Shown here: piece after piece, positions 44,514 through 53,040 of the stretch | Numbering within the stretch: position 1 is the stretch's first letter | How the letters are laid out: each line of letters starts with the position of its first letter | Assembly: GCA_963839535.1 (NCBI GenBank) | Contig: CAWIVF010000012.1 | Coordinates: 1-53,040 of the forward strand | Source of the DNA: RHKX01 sp963839535 | GTDB lineage: Bacteria; Actinomycetota; Thermoleophilia; Solirubrobacterales; 70-9 | Length of the DNA stretch: 53,040 nucleotides | Direction of reading: 5' to 3' | Made by a program: the position numbers and the translations under genes | The notes under the pieces: model-generated | The model's input: only the letters and a program-made list of their open reading frames with translations | Databases searched by the model: none | What the model was told of the DNA's origin: nothing

Positions 44514-47224
44514 ATGTGGAAGTTCGCGGGCACGCGGTTCCGCCGCTGGAAGGTGGTTGCGTTGGCGACCGTGGCCTCAGTCGGTCTGACGGGGGTCGCA
44601 ATCGCGGCACATCTGCCGATCGACACCCAGTCGCACACCACCTTCGATCAGACGATCGTCCCGTCGGAGAACCCGCCGGCCGGCTACACCGAGCTGCAAC
44701 TCGGACCGGGCGAGGGCACCTACATCGTCAGGGACGCCGTCGAGGATCCTGAGATCCCCGCGGGGCAGGCCGGTCGCGAGGATCGGCGCGAGTCGCTGAC
44801 GTACTTCAGTCAGATGACCGACTTCCAGCTCGCCGACGAGGAGTCGCCCGCCCGTGTCGAGTTCGCTGATCCAGCCGCCTCCTCGGCCTGGCGCCCGCAG
44901 GAGGGCTTCACGGCCTTTCAGATGGAGGCGACGATCCGCCAGATCAACGAATTCGCCGATGCCAGCCCGGTTCCGCAGGGCGACGGCACCTTCAACGCCA
45001 TGGACTTCGCGCTGCTGACCGGCGATCAGGCCGACAATCAGCAGCTGAACGAGACGCGCTGGGTCCGCGATCTGCTCGAGGGCACGAACGCCCCACTCGA
45101 CTTCAACAGCGGCCTCGACGATCCCGCGGACTACGCCGACCCAGGCAGCCTCGGGCCGAGCTGCGCCCTCTTCGTCGCCCAGGAGGGGAGCGCTGCGGCG
45201 GCCGCCGAGGAGGGTGGCCGGTACACGGGCGTCCAGGACTACGACGATTACCCGACGCCCCCCGCCAGCCCTCTGTACTACGACCCCGACGAGCCCCAGG
45301 GCGACTACGCCGACTGGCCGCAGTACATCGGGTTGATGGACCGGGCCCAGCAGCTCGCCTTCACGCCCGAGGGCCTCGACGTTCCCTTCTACGTCACCAA
45401 CGGCAACCACGACGTCCTGGTCCAGGGCAACGAGGATGCCAACGCCGCGTTCGAGGAGATCGCGACCGGCTGCTTCAAGGCGCTCGGCACGACGAACGCT
45501 GCGCAGCCACCCGGCGATCCCGATCCCAACGATCTGCTCTCTCCCCTCGCCGTCGGGATGCTGGTCCCGCCCGATCCCGACCGCCGCTTCGTGTCCAAGC
45601 CCCAGATCAAGGAGGTCTACGGGGAGACCGACGAGGGGACCGGCGACGACGATCACGGCTTCGCCTACGTCGACGAGGAGGAGAACGAGGCCTCGAACGG
45701 CTCGGCCTCCTACTACGCCTGGGACCCGCCGCAGACGGCCGGCCTCCGATTCATCTCGATCGACACCAACTCCGAGGGTGGGCAGACCGCCGAGGGCGGT
45801 CCCGCTTCCGGATCGTCCAACGGCAACATCGACGACCCGCAGTTCCAGTGGCTGCAAGCGGGAGCTCGAGGCCGCCGACGAGCAGGATCAGCTCGTGGTG
45901 ATCTTCGGCCACCACCCGGTGCGGAGCATGACGACGGAGATCCGCGACGAGCAGGCGGCGCCCTGCACCGGCGGGGACGACGGCCACGGCCACGACCCCA
46001 ACCCGGGCTGCGACCTCGACCCCCGGCCTTCCGACGACGATCCGGCCACTCCCGGCATCGGATGCATTCACAACGGGACCGATGCTCAGAACAACAGCTG
46101 CCCCGACGCCCAGCACGAGAGCTTCGAGGAGCTGATCGACCAGTCCTCGACCGTCCTCGCCTACGTCCCCGGCCACACCCACGAGCATCGCCTCACTCCG
46201 TTCGTCCGCAGCGACGGAACGACCTGGTGGGAGATCAACACCTCGGCCGTCATCGACTACCCGAACCAGAGCCGCCTCATCGAGATCATGGACAACAACG
46301 ACGGCACGATCTCGATCTTCAACACGGTCGTCGATCACGCCTCGCCGGCGACCGCGCCGGCGGCCGGGCCCGCCGCGGGCTTCACCGAGCCGATGCTCGC
46401 CTCGCTCGGGCGCACCTTCAGCTACAACGATCCCGACAACGACTAGAGCGACGGCGCCCCCGAGCACCGCAACGCCGAGCTGCTGCTCGAGGATCCCCGC
46501 CCCGACACCGACGTGTCGATCGACAAGACCGCGAGCGCGGAGACGGTGACGGCCGGCGAGTCCCTCACCTACACGCTGACCGCCACCAACAACGGCAGCC
46601 TCGAGGCGCGGACGTCGTGACCGACACGCTGCCCGCCGGCTACTCGCCTCTTCGACCGAGGCCTCCCAGGGAACCTGCTCGCAGGCGGCGCAGAAGGTCG
46701 CTGCGAGCTCGGGGCGCTGGCGCCGGGGAGTCGGCGACGGTGACCATCGAGGGAACGCCGCAGCAGCCCGGCGAGGCGACGAACACGGCCGAGGTGACGC
46801 GACGTCACCGACCCCGATTCGTCCAACGACTCGGACTCAGTGACGACCCGGTCTTCCCGCCACGGGAGAATGCGGGGGCAAGGCGGCCACGCTCGAGGGG
46901 GCGGGCGACGGGACCATCCGCGGAACCCTGGGCGCGACGTCATCGCCGGTGGCAGCGGCGATGAGACGATCGTCGGCCTCGGCGGCAACGACCTGATCTG
47001 CGGCGGGGGCGGCAACGACAAGGTCAAGGGCAAGGGCGGCAAGGACAGGCTCCGCGGCGGTCGGAGGCAGGGACAGCCTGCGCGGCGGCGCCAAGAACGA
47101 CCGCCTCAAGGGCGGCGATGGGGCCGACAAGCTGCGAGGCGGCACCGGGACCGACCGCTGCAACGGCGGCAAGGGCCGCGACAAGACCCCCGAGAACGAC
47201 TGCGAGAAGAGCTCGAAGATCTGA
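44514..47224 (+). CDS. Secreted metallophosphoesterase with DUF11-like and calcium-repeat tail (frameshifts and an in-frame amber)
   Basis: N terminus: signal segment (WKVVALATVASVGLTGVAIA). Metallophosphoesterase motifs: FSQMTDFQLADEE (first metal Asp), LLTGDQADNQQ (GD), VTNGNHDVLVQG (GNHD), and, after a break near 45858, VIFGHHPVRSM and YVPGHTHEHRL (GHTH). A TAG interrupts the frame at 46444, yet the same frame continues with SDGAPEHRNAELLLEDPRP and a DUF11-type domain (TLTATNNGSLEA), then, through further breaks near 46610-46900, Gly/Asp repeats (GNDLICGGGGNDKVKGKGGK) ending DRCNGGKGRDKTPENDC. Probably an extracellular phosphodiesterase/phosphatase carrying the same tail type as the hydrolase and S8-like protein. 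Confidence 0.78.
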
Positions 47225-47244
47225 GCCCTGAGCCGGGGATCCCG

Positions 47245-47700
47245 CTAGGGAGGCGGGATGGCCGCCAGCCCTTGCTCGAGGTGGGCGACGATCGCCGGGT
47301 CGCAGTTCGAGCCGTCGAGGTTCTCCAGCACGTCGGCGAGGAAGAGGCGGGTGTCCTGGCCTGCCCCCAGTGGTGCGTCCGGCTTCGCGGCCGCCAGGTC
47401 GATGAGCGCATCGGCTGCGGCGAAGGCGCGCCGCTCCTGACCGGGGGACGGCGCGGCCTCGGGGTCCACGAGCGAGCGCGCGACGCGCACGCAGTGGGCG
47501 TTGATCCGGCGGTCGTAGGTCGTCAGCAGATCCCGCTCCTCCCGGGTCAGGGCGGCGGGCTCCCCGATTGGCTCGGCCGGCGCCTGGACGGTCGACGGCT
47601 GCGGGGGCGGGGGCGGGGGCTCGTCCTCGCCGCACCCGAACCCGCCAAGAAGAATCGCGCCCAGGATGGAGGTCGAGATCAGCGCGCGGGGGGCGGTCAC
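47245..47700 (-). CDS. Putative lipoprotein
   Basis: 151 residues from a GTG. N terminus: TAPRALISTSILGAILLGGF with Cys directly after (GFGC), a slightly non-canonical lipobox, followed by the acidic/Pro-rich linker GEDEPPPPPPQP. The mature part is helical, with TTYDRRINAHCVRVARSLVD and LFLADVLENLDGSNCDPAIV, holding a possible Cys-Cys pair. Not recognised as a named family. It converges with the metallophosphoesterase gene (20 bases apart) and is divergent from the channel gene. Function unknown. Confidence 0.7.
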   Translation of the reverse strand: MTAPRALISTSILGAILLGGFGCGEDEPPPPPPQPSTVQAPAEPIGEPAALTREERDLLTTYDRRINAHCVRVARSLVDPEAAPSPGQERRAFAAADALIDLAAAKPDAPLGAGQDTRLFLADVLENLDGSNCDPAIVAHLEQGLAAIPPP

Positions 47701-47742
47701 ACCCGGGAGGCTACGGCGCGCGCTCGCTAGGTTGCACCGGCG

Positions 47743-48783
47743 ATGGCCGACTTCGACAGTCCCCGAGTGCACCTGCCCGGAGGTGAGGGATCGCCGCTCG
47801 GCAAGATCGGCACGCGCATCCTGCTCGCTGTCGGCCTGATCGTCTTCGTCGCGCTCCTCACCTATGTCGGCCGGGCGGGCTACGTCGACCCCGAGGACGA
47901 CTCCGTCAGCCTGCTCGACGCCTTCTACTACTCGACGGTCAGCATCACGACCACCGGCTACGGGGACGTCCGGCCGGTCACCGACGGGACCCGGCTGGTC
48001 ACGACGCTCGTCGTCACGCCGGCCCGGGTCCTCTTCCTGATCCTGCTGGTCGGGACGACGCTCGAGGTCCTGGCCGACCGGACCAGGACGGCCTATAGGC
48101 TCGCGCGCTGGAGGAGCAAGTTGACCGGGCACACCATCGTCTGCGGCTATGGCACCAAGGGGCGTTCGGCCACCTCGATCCTGCTCGCCCACGGAGCCGA
48201 TCCGAGCTCGATCATCGTCATCGACGACAGCCAGGCCGGGCGGCTGTCGGCGGAGGCCGCCGGCCTCGCCACCGTGGCGGGCAGCGCCGCCGAGCAGGAC
48301 GTCCTCACGGAGGCCGGCATCGCCGACGCGAAGAAGGTGATCGTCGCGGTCGACCGAGACGACGCGGCCGTGCTGGTGACCCTGACGGCCCGGGAGCTCG
48401 CTCCCGACGCGGCGATCGTCGCCGCGGCCCGGGAGGACCAGAACGTGCACCTGCTCAAGCAGAGCGGCGCCGACTCGGTGATCAGCTCCTCCGCCTCAGC
48501 CGGGCGTCTGCTCGGCATGGCGACGGAGACGCCTGAGATCGCCAACGTGCTCGAGGACCTGCTCGAGATCGGCGAGGGCCTGGACATCGTCGGGCACACG
48601 ATCTCCGCCGACGAGACAGGGTCAGCTTCCGGCCGGGACAACTGGGGGCCGATAGTCGGGGTCGTGCGGGAGCGGGAGCTGATCCACTTCGACGATCCCC
48701 GCGCGGCTGAGCTTCACGAGGGCGATCGGGTGATCACGCTGAGAAGCCATACCGGCGGCACGCTGGAGCCACCCCGGAACTGA
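47743..48783 (+). CDS. Potassium channel with RCK (TrkA-N/TrkA-C) domains
   Basis: 346 residues. TM1 (ILLAVGLIVFVALLTYVG) near 26-43, pore with SITTTGYGDVRPV (selectivity filter TGYGD) near 66, TM2 (LVVTPARVLFLILLVGTTLE) near 88-110: a two-TM Kir/MthK-like topology. Then a Rossmann RCK domain begins HTIVCGYGTKGRSATSILLA and continues with VIDDSQAGRLSAEAAG and VIVAVDRDDAAVLVTLTARE, followed by a C-terminal TrkA-C-like domain. Probably a ligand-gated (Ca2+ or nucleotide) K+ channel. Intact, with a strong match to the MthK family layout. It stands between divergent and same-direction genes with short spacers. Confidence 0.9.
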   Translation: MADFDSPRVHLPGGEGSPLGKIGTRILLAVGLIVFVALLTYVGRAGYVDPEDDSVSLLDAFYYSTVSITTTGYGDVRPVTDGTRLVTTLVVTPARVLFLILLVGTTLEVLADRTRTAYRLARWRSKLTGHTIVCGYGTKGRSATSILLAHGADPSSIIVIDDSQAGRLSAEAAGLATVAGSAAEQDVLTEAGIADAKKVIVAVDRDDAAVLVTLTARELAPDAAIVAAAREDQNVHLLKQSGADSVISSSASAGRLLGMATETPEIANVLEDLLEIGEGLDIVGHTISADETGSASGRDNWGPIVGVVRERELIHFDDPRAAELHEGDRVITLRSHTGGTLEPPRN

Positions 48784-48863
48784 AGCGGCCGACGGGCCCC
48801 CGGTGAACGCCCCTGGACTCCCTCATGCGTGGGGCGGCCAGGCGCGCTCCCGATAATGGGCCC

Positions 48864-50401
48864 GTGAGCCGCCGATCGATCACCTCCTCGCGTCCCCTGC
48901 GCTGGCTGGCACTCCTGCTCGCGGGCGCTGCGGTGGCGGCGATCGGCACCGTCGTGGGGTGGCGGCTGGCCGGCCCGGTCGAGTCGGAGACCGGACTGGG
49001 CCGCGTGACGATCGAGGTCGCCCCCGATCCCACGGGGCGGATCGACGCCTTCGTGCCGATCGCCGATTGGGGGATCCGCACGAACAGCTTCGACGGGCCG
49101 TTCGAGCTTCGCCTGGAGGTCCGCACCGTCGACCGCCGCGGCGCCCTGGCCGCCGCGAGCGAGGGCGGTGTCGGGGTCCTCCGCGACCTCGAGGACGAGC
49201 TCGAGGACGCCGCGCGCTCGGCCGTCCTGCGCGCGTTCGCCTGGGGGCTCGGCGTGAGCCTGGTCCTCGCGCTGCTGATCTGGTTCGCCGTTCGCCGGAC
49301 CGCCGTCCTGCGCCCGCTCCCCTACATCGCGGCCGCCCTGGCCCTGCTCGGCGGCGGCGGCACGGTCGCCCTCGCCGCGGCAAGCTTCGACTCAGAGAGC
49401 TTCTCGGAGCCCACGTTCTACGGACGCGGGGAGGAGCTGGCGCAGCTGCTCGCGTTCTTCGAGCGCGGGGGCGGAGCCGGCCGATACACGTCCAACTTCG
49501 AGGGCACCCTGGCGAACTTCACCGCCTATCTCTCCGATGCTCCGCGCACCGACGCCGAGGGGGACAGGACGTTCCTGCTCGGCTCGGACCTCCACAACAA
49601 CGCGCCGATCCTCTCCGCCCTCCAGCGCTTCGGCGGCGACGAGCCGGTGATGCTGGTCGGCGACTTCGCCCACGAGGGCAGCGAGGCCGAGGCGCGCCTG
49701 CTCGCCCCACGGCTGGCGGCGCTCGGCAGTCGCGTCTTCGCCGTCTCGGGCAACCACGACTCGAGCGGGCTGATGGAGGCGCTCGCCGAAGCGGGGGTGA
49801 CGGTGCTCGAGCAGGACGGCCGCCTGACCGCGGACGGGACCGTCACGGGCTCACCGCTCGTCGACGTCGATGGCCTCACCGTGGCCGGCTTCGCCGACCC
49901 GCTCGAGTGGCAGGGGAGCAACCCGAGCGACCCCGAGCGAGCGTTCTCCTTCCCGGAGCTGGAGGACGGCGAGCGGGTCGAGGAGGCGGCCAAGGCCGAG
50001 CTGGTCGGCTGGTTCGAGGGCCTTCCCGAGCAGCCCGACGTCGTCCTGGTCCATCAGAACGTCCTCGCTCAGCACCTCGCCGCGACGCTCTCGGAGCAGG
50101 GCTACGACGATCCGCTGACGATCCTCACCGGCCACAACCACCTACAGGGGGTGGACCGCTCACGGGTCGATCCTCGTCATCAACGCCGGCACCCTCGGCG
50201 CCGGCGGCGTGCTCGGGGCCGGGCTGGACTACGCCGGACTCGGGCTCGTCCATCCCGCCGGAGACGGCCCCGAGGTCGGCTCGGTCGACCTGATCCGGAT
50301 CGAGCCGCTGTCCGGGCAGGCTCAGGCCGATCGGGTCGTGATCGACATCGTCTGCCCGCCCGAGGAGATCGACCGAGGAGCCCTGCCACTACGAGCCGTG
50401 A
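48864..50401 (+). CDS. Membrane-anchored metallophosphoesterase (frameshifts near the end)
   Basis: About 512 residues. GTG start, N-terminal membrane helix (LRWLALLLAGAAVAAIGTVV), an extracytoplasmic region of about 100 residues, then a further pair of hydrophobic helices (FAWGLGVSLVLALLIWFAV; LPYIAAALALLGGGGTVALA), and a calcineurin-like phosphoesterase domain: LLGSDLHNN, VMLVGDFAHEG, AVSGNHDSSG and ILTGHNHLQG, supplying the metal ligands, plus VLVHQNVLAQH. A break near 50162 rejoins GSILVINAGTLGAGG. The likely true end, after a one-base slip near 50380, is TEEPCHYEP with a stop at 50399-50401. Substrate unknown; the domain would lie outside the cell. Confidence 0.82.
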
Positions 50402-50422
50402 GGCCGGAGGCCGCGGGCGCGG

Positions 50423-51352
50423 TCAGAGCGCCTTGCTCTGCATCCGCTCCGGGCTGATCCGGACGACGTCCCAGGCCAGGCCGGCCTTCTCGAGCAGCCA
50501 GATCAGCCTGGCCGAGGGGTCGACCTGGCCCCGCCCGAGGCCGTGGCGGGCCGAGGTGGGGAAGGCGTGGTGGTTGTTGTGCCACGCCTCCCCGAAGGTC
50601 GGGATCGCAAGCCAGGCGAGGTTGCGGGACTCGTCCCCGGTCACGTAGCGGCGCCGGCCGAAGAAGTGACAGAGGCTGTTGATCGAGAACGTCGCGTGGT
50701 GCAGCAGGAAGATCCGCACGGCGCCGCCCCACAGCATCGCCGTGAGGCCGCCGACGACCGATCCCGTGAAGGCGACGCCGAGCCCGAACGGAAGAGCGAG
50801 GCCCACCGCCACCCAGAGGACGAAGGTGCGGCTGATGAACCGCATCAGCGGATCGGAGCGCAGGTCCTTGGCGTAGCGGTCCTCATCGGCGCGCAGCGGC
50901 GGGCCGAACATCCAGCCGATGTGGGCGTGGACGAGGCCCCGCAGCGCACCGATGAACCCGCCCGAATGACCGGCGTGCGGGCTGTGGGGATCGCCCTCCG
51001 CGTCGGAGAACTGGTGGTGGCGGCGATGGGTCGCGACCCACTCGATGACCGGCCCCTCCGCAGCCGCCGAGCCGCAGATCGCAAGGAACGCGCGCATCCC
51101 CTTCCCCGTCTTGAAGCTCCGGTGCGTGAACAGGCGATGGAAGCCGACGCCGATCCCGATCACGGTCAGCGTGTAGGTGATCGCGAGAACGACCATGTCG
51201 GAGGGGTGCAGCACCCCGCCCCAGCCGAAGACCACCGCGAGGGCCAGCATCACCGTCGGAACCGCGACGACCGTCACCGTCGCGAGACGATCGACGAGAG
51301 GGAATTCGACCTCCCGCATCGCGGATGCAGAGCCGGCCGCCGTGCTGTTCAT
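50423..51352 (-). CDS. Acyl-CoA/acyl-lipid delta-9-type desaturase
   Basis: 309 residues, intact. His boxes of the stearoyl-CoA desaturase type: GFHRLFTHRSF (HxxxxH), WVATHRRHHQFSD (HxxHH), and the late EAWHNNHHAFPTSA (HxxHH). Membrane spans near 28-48, 53-70, 172-195 and 200-220. It introduces a cis double bond, usually at delta-9, in saturated acyl groups. Different from the DesA-like enzyme at 15928 (other His-box set), so the organism has two routes of desaturation. ATG at 51352 has GGTGGGG upstream. Ends 21 bases from the convergent phosphoesterase. Confidence 0.9.
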   Translation of the reverse strand: MNSTAAGSASAMREVEFPLVDRLATVTVVAVPTVMLALAVVFGWGGVLHPSDMVVLAITYTLTVIGIGVGFHRLFTHRSFKTGKGMRAFLAICGSAAAEGPVIEWVATHRRHHQFSDAEGDPHSPHAGHSGGFIGALRGLVHAHIGWMFGPPLRADEDRYAKDLRSDPLMRFISRTFVLWVAVGLALPFGLGVAFTGSVVGGLTAMLWGGAVRIFLLHHATFSINSLCHFFGRRRYVTGDESRNLAWLAIPTFGEAWHNNHHAFPTSARHGLGRGQVDPSARLIWLLEKAGLAWDVVRISPERMQSKAL

Positions 51353-51431
51353 GCCCCACCGACTGTAGACCTCGTTGTCGCCGGCCACAACGTTCAACCG
51401 AGCGCGGCGGTGTGCCGTAGATTCAGACGCG

Positions 51432-53040
51432 ATGCCCGCCGCCCCTCGGTCAGCCATGCGCCGATTCACGCCGTTGCTGGCGCTCGGCGCGTGCCTCTTC
51501 GCCGCGCCGGCGGCCCAGGCCGGCGATGGCACTCCGCGGCTACGCCCGCTGCGGGTCGATTCGCGTCCGGCTTCGGTCGACGCGGGGTCCGTCCTGCACG
51601 TGCGGGGCAAGGTCCGCAACGCCGGCCGCGCAGCCTTCGGCGGCGGTGACGATGTCGTCAAGATCCGGCTGAGTCGCGGCGGCAGCGATCGCGGGAAGAT
51701 CGCCTCGGTCGACCTTAGGAGAGTGAGGGCAGGGGCCAAGCGGCGCTTCCGGACGGCGCTCGAGATGCCCGAGAAGTTCGCGCCGCCGCCAGGCGTCCCC
51801 TCACGCGCCTATCGGGTGGTCGCGTGCGTCCGCGCCCAGGGCTCCCACGGCAAGCTGCGCTGCAGGCGGGCGCGGGAGGTCACGCACGTCACCCCTCCGA
51901 TCGAGCAGCCCGGGCCGGACTTCTCACCCGGCGCCCGGACCCTCGGCGATCCGCTCTTCCCACAGATCGGGAACGGCGGCTACGACGCGCTTCATTACGC
52001 GATCGACCTCGACTACGACCCGGATCAGAACCGCTTCACCCAGGGGACGAGCACGACGATCACCGCCGAGGCCACGCAGGGCCTCTCGGAGTTGAGCTTC
52101 GACTTCCAGCGCGACCTGACGGTCTCGTCCGTCCGCGTCGACGGCCAACCGGCGGGCTTCGACCAGGTCGACGCGACACCGCAGTTCTCGGATGACCCCG
52201 ATGTGACCCAGCCGGCGAAGCTCGTCGTCGAGCCGGCCGGGGGCATCCCTTCCGGTACGCAATTCGAGGTCGAGGTCTCCTACGCCGGAGTCCCGAAGAG
52301 GATCACCGACGCGGACTCGTCCTATGAGGGGTGGGTCCGCGCCTGCCAGACGCCGTCGGCCGAGATCCTCTGCGACGGAGCGTTCACCGTCAACGAGCCG
52401 ATCGGCGCGCAGAGCTGGTTCCCCTCGAACAACTACCCATCCGACAAGGCGACGTTCGAGACGAAGATCACCGTCCCGAGCACGCACGAGGCCTTCGGCG
52501 TCGGCGAGCTCGAGTCGGCCACGGCCAATCCGGACTCGACGACGACGTGGAAGTGGGTCGAGGACGATCCCACGGCGACGTACCTGACGACCGGCACGGT
52601 CGGGCTGTTCGACTACGACGACGGCGACACGTTCACCGAGACCGCGACGGGCAGGGTCATTCCGCTCTACACGGCGATCGACAGCGCCAAGGCGCCGACC
52701 GCGAAGACCACCTTCGAGAGCCGCATTGCGCTGATTCCCCCGATGACGAACTTCCTCGGCGACCACTTCGGGCCCTACCCCTTCGACTCCAGCGGTGCGA
52801 TCTCCGACATCGCCCCGGACGTCGGCTACGCGCTCGAGAACCAGACGAAGCCGCACTTCGCCGGCGATGCGTCCTCCGCGGGGATCTCGGTGAGCACCCT
52901 CCTGCACGAGCTGGCGCACCAGTGGATGGGCAACTCCGTCTCGCCGGCGACGTGGGAGGAGATCTGGTTCAACGAGGGCTGGGCGACCTTCGCGGAGGAG
53001 CTCTACGCGGACCCGGGGGACGGCAGCGGGCTCGAGGCGT
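51432..53040 (+). CDS. Secreted M1-family zinc metallopeptidase, cut by the right edge
   Basis: An uninterrupted frame of 536 codons runs from the ATG at 51432 to the window end. Signal peptide (RRFTPLLALGACLFAAPAAQ), then a CARDB-like beta domain (residues about 35-150, SVDAGSVLHVRGKVRNAGRA), then the M1 N-terminal beta saddle (YDALHYAIDLDYDPDQNRFT, ...TITAEATQGLSELSFDFQRD) and the zinc site: HELAHQWMGNSV near residue 495 with a Glu of EEIWFNEGWATFAEELY 19 residues later. Canonical zinc-peptidase ligands are present. No frameshift. The C-terminal part, including the region whose remnant lies at 9268-9682, is outside the window. Confidence 0.9.
   Translation, partial: MPAAPRSAMRRFTPLLALGACLFAAPAAQAGDGTPRLRPLRVDSRPASVDAGSVLHVRGKVRNAGRAAFGGGDDVVKIRLSRGGSDRGKIASVDLRRVRAGAKRRFRTALEMPEKFAPPPGVPSRAYRVVACVRAQGSHGKLRCRRAREVTHVTPPIEQPGPDFSPGARTLGDPLFPQIGNGGYDALHYAIDLDYDPDQNRFTQGTSTTITAEATQGLSELSFDFQRDLTVSSVRVDGQPAGFDQVDATPQFSDDPDVTQPAKLVVEPAGGIPSGTQFEVEVSYAGVPKRITDADSSYEGWVRACQTPSAEILCDGAFTVNEPIGAQSWFPSNNYPSDKATFETKITVPSTHEAFGVGELESATANPDSTTTWKWVEDDPTATYLTTGTVGLFDYDDGDTFTETATGRVIPLYTAIDSAKAPTAKTTFESRIALIPPMTNFLGDHFGPYPFDSSGAISDIAPDVGYALENQTKPHFAGDASSAGISVSTLLHELAHQWMGNSVSPATWEEIWFNEGWATFAEELYADPGDGSGLEA

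Noticed and set aside
46444..46446. Pyrrolysine or stop-codon reassignment at the amber codon
   Set aside because: TAG ends many genes here as a normal stop, and no related tRNA or Pyl genes are seen.

Overview
The window is about 70% G+C, densely coded on both strands, with many GTG/TTG starts and 4-bp start/stop overlaps. Several traits point to the actinobacterial class Thermoleophilia (Solirubrobacterales-like): secreted enzymes ending in glycine/aspartate-rich calcium-binding-type repeats, a secreted protein with the 'NGSLKGKDIKKDSLTGKQVK' type of N-terminal repeat, an actinobacterial hydrolase/AMP-binding fusion, a type III glutamine synthetase and an alkB-rubredoxin-tetR cluster. The taxonomic call is an inference from gene content; no rRNA is present.

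Layout. 1-6 kb: a small membrane protein cut by the left edge, an SRPBCC protein, a pair of coiled-coil/CsbD-like stress proteins behind a SigB-like promoter, then a tight forward run (LLM flavin oxidoreductase, MalY/PatB aminotransferase, amidohydrolase, DJ-1/PfpI protein). 6-11.7 kb: a reverse run (metallophosphoesterase, unknown membrane protein, M1 peptidase remnant, secreted alpha/beta hydrolase with repeat tail, double DUF427 protein, unknown protein). 11.7-17 kb: flavin monooxygenase, DUF1330 protein, glutamine synthetase III, and a divergent fatty acid desaturase with a cluster of inverted repeats between them. 17-22.8 kb: secreted and beta-helix proteins, two MBL-fold hydrolases, a DGPA-repeat protein and GlsB. 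22.8-25.6 kb: TVP38 protein, alkane monooxygenase, rubredoxin and TetR regulator. 25.7-32.6 kb: hydrolase/AMP-binding fusion, SRPBCC, low-molecular-weight phosphatase, fructosamine-kinase-like protein, RlmN and cyclophilin. 32.7-39.3 kb: sulfatase and a very large S8-like protein with FG-GAP and calcium-type repeats. 39.4-44.4 kb: MBL hydrolase, 27-codon membrane peptide, TadA, histidine kinase, two tRNA-Ser genes, YtoQ, and AhcY with a structured leader. 44.5-53 kb: two metallophosphoesterases, a lipoprotein, a K+ channel/RCK protein, a second desaturase and the start of an intact M1 metallopeptidase.

Themes. Lipid and alkane oxidation recurs (alkB-rubA, two desaturases, acyl-activating fusion, flavin monooxygenase). 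One-carbon/nitrogen and RNA housekeeping appears as ahcY, glnN, rlmN and tadA. A set of large secreted hydrolases shares one C-terminal module. Roughly 25-30 single-base indels interrupt otherwise well-conserved genes, many in G/C runs. Because they hit essential-type genes (AhcY, cyclophilin, AlkB), I read most as consensus errors of an unpolished assembly rather than true pseudogenes. I give such genes their full reconstructed extent and state where the frame breaks.

Most interesting unexplained signals: a two-copy element downstream of unrelated genes, a hairpin whose stem sequence changes while its 16-base loop is kept; the inverted-repeat cluster between glnN and the desaturase; the folded ahcY leader; and the cysteine-bracketed C-terminal cap shared by unrelated secreted enzymes. 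No gene-free stretch longer than 300 bases exists.
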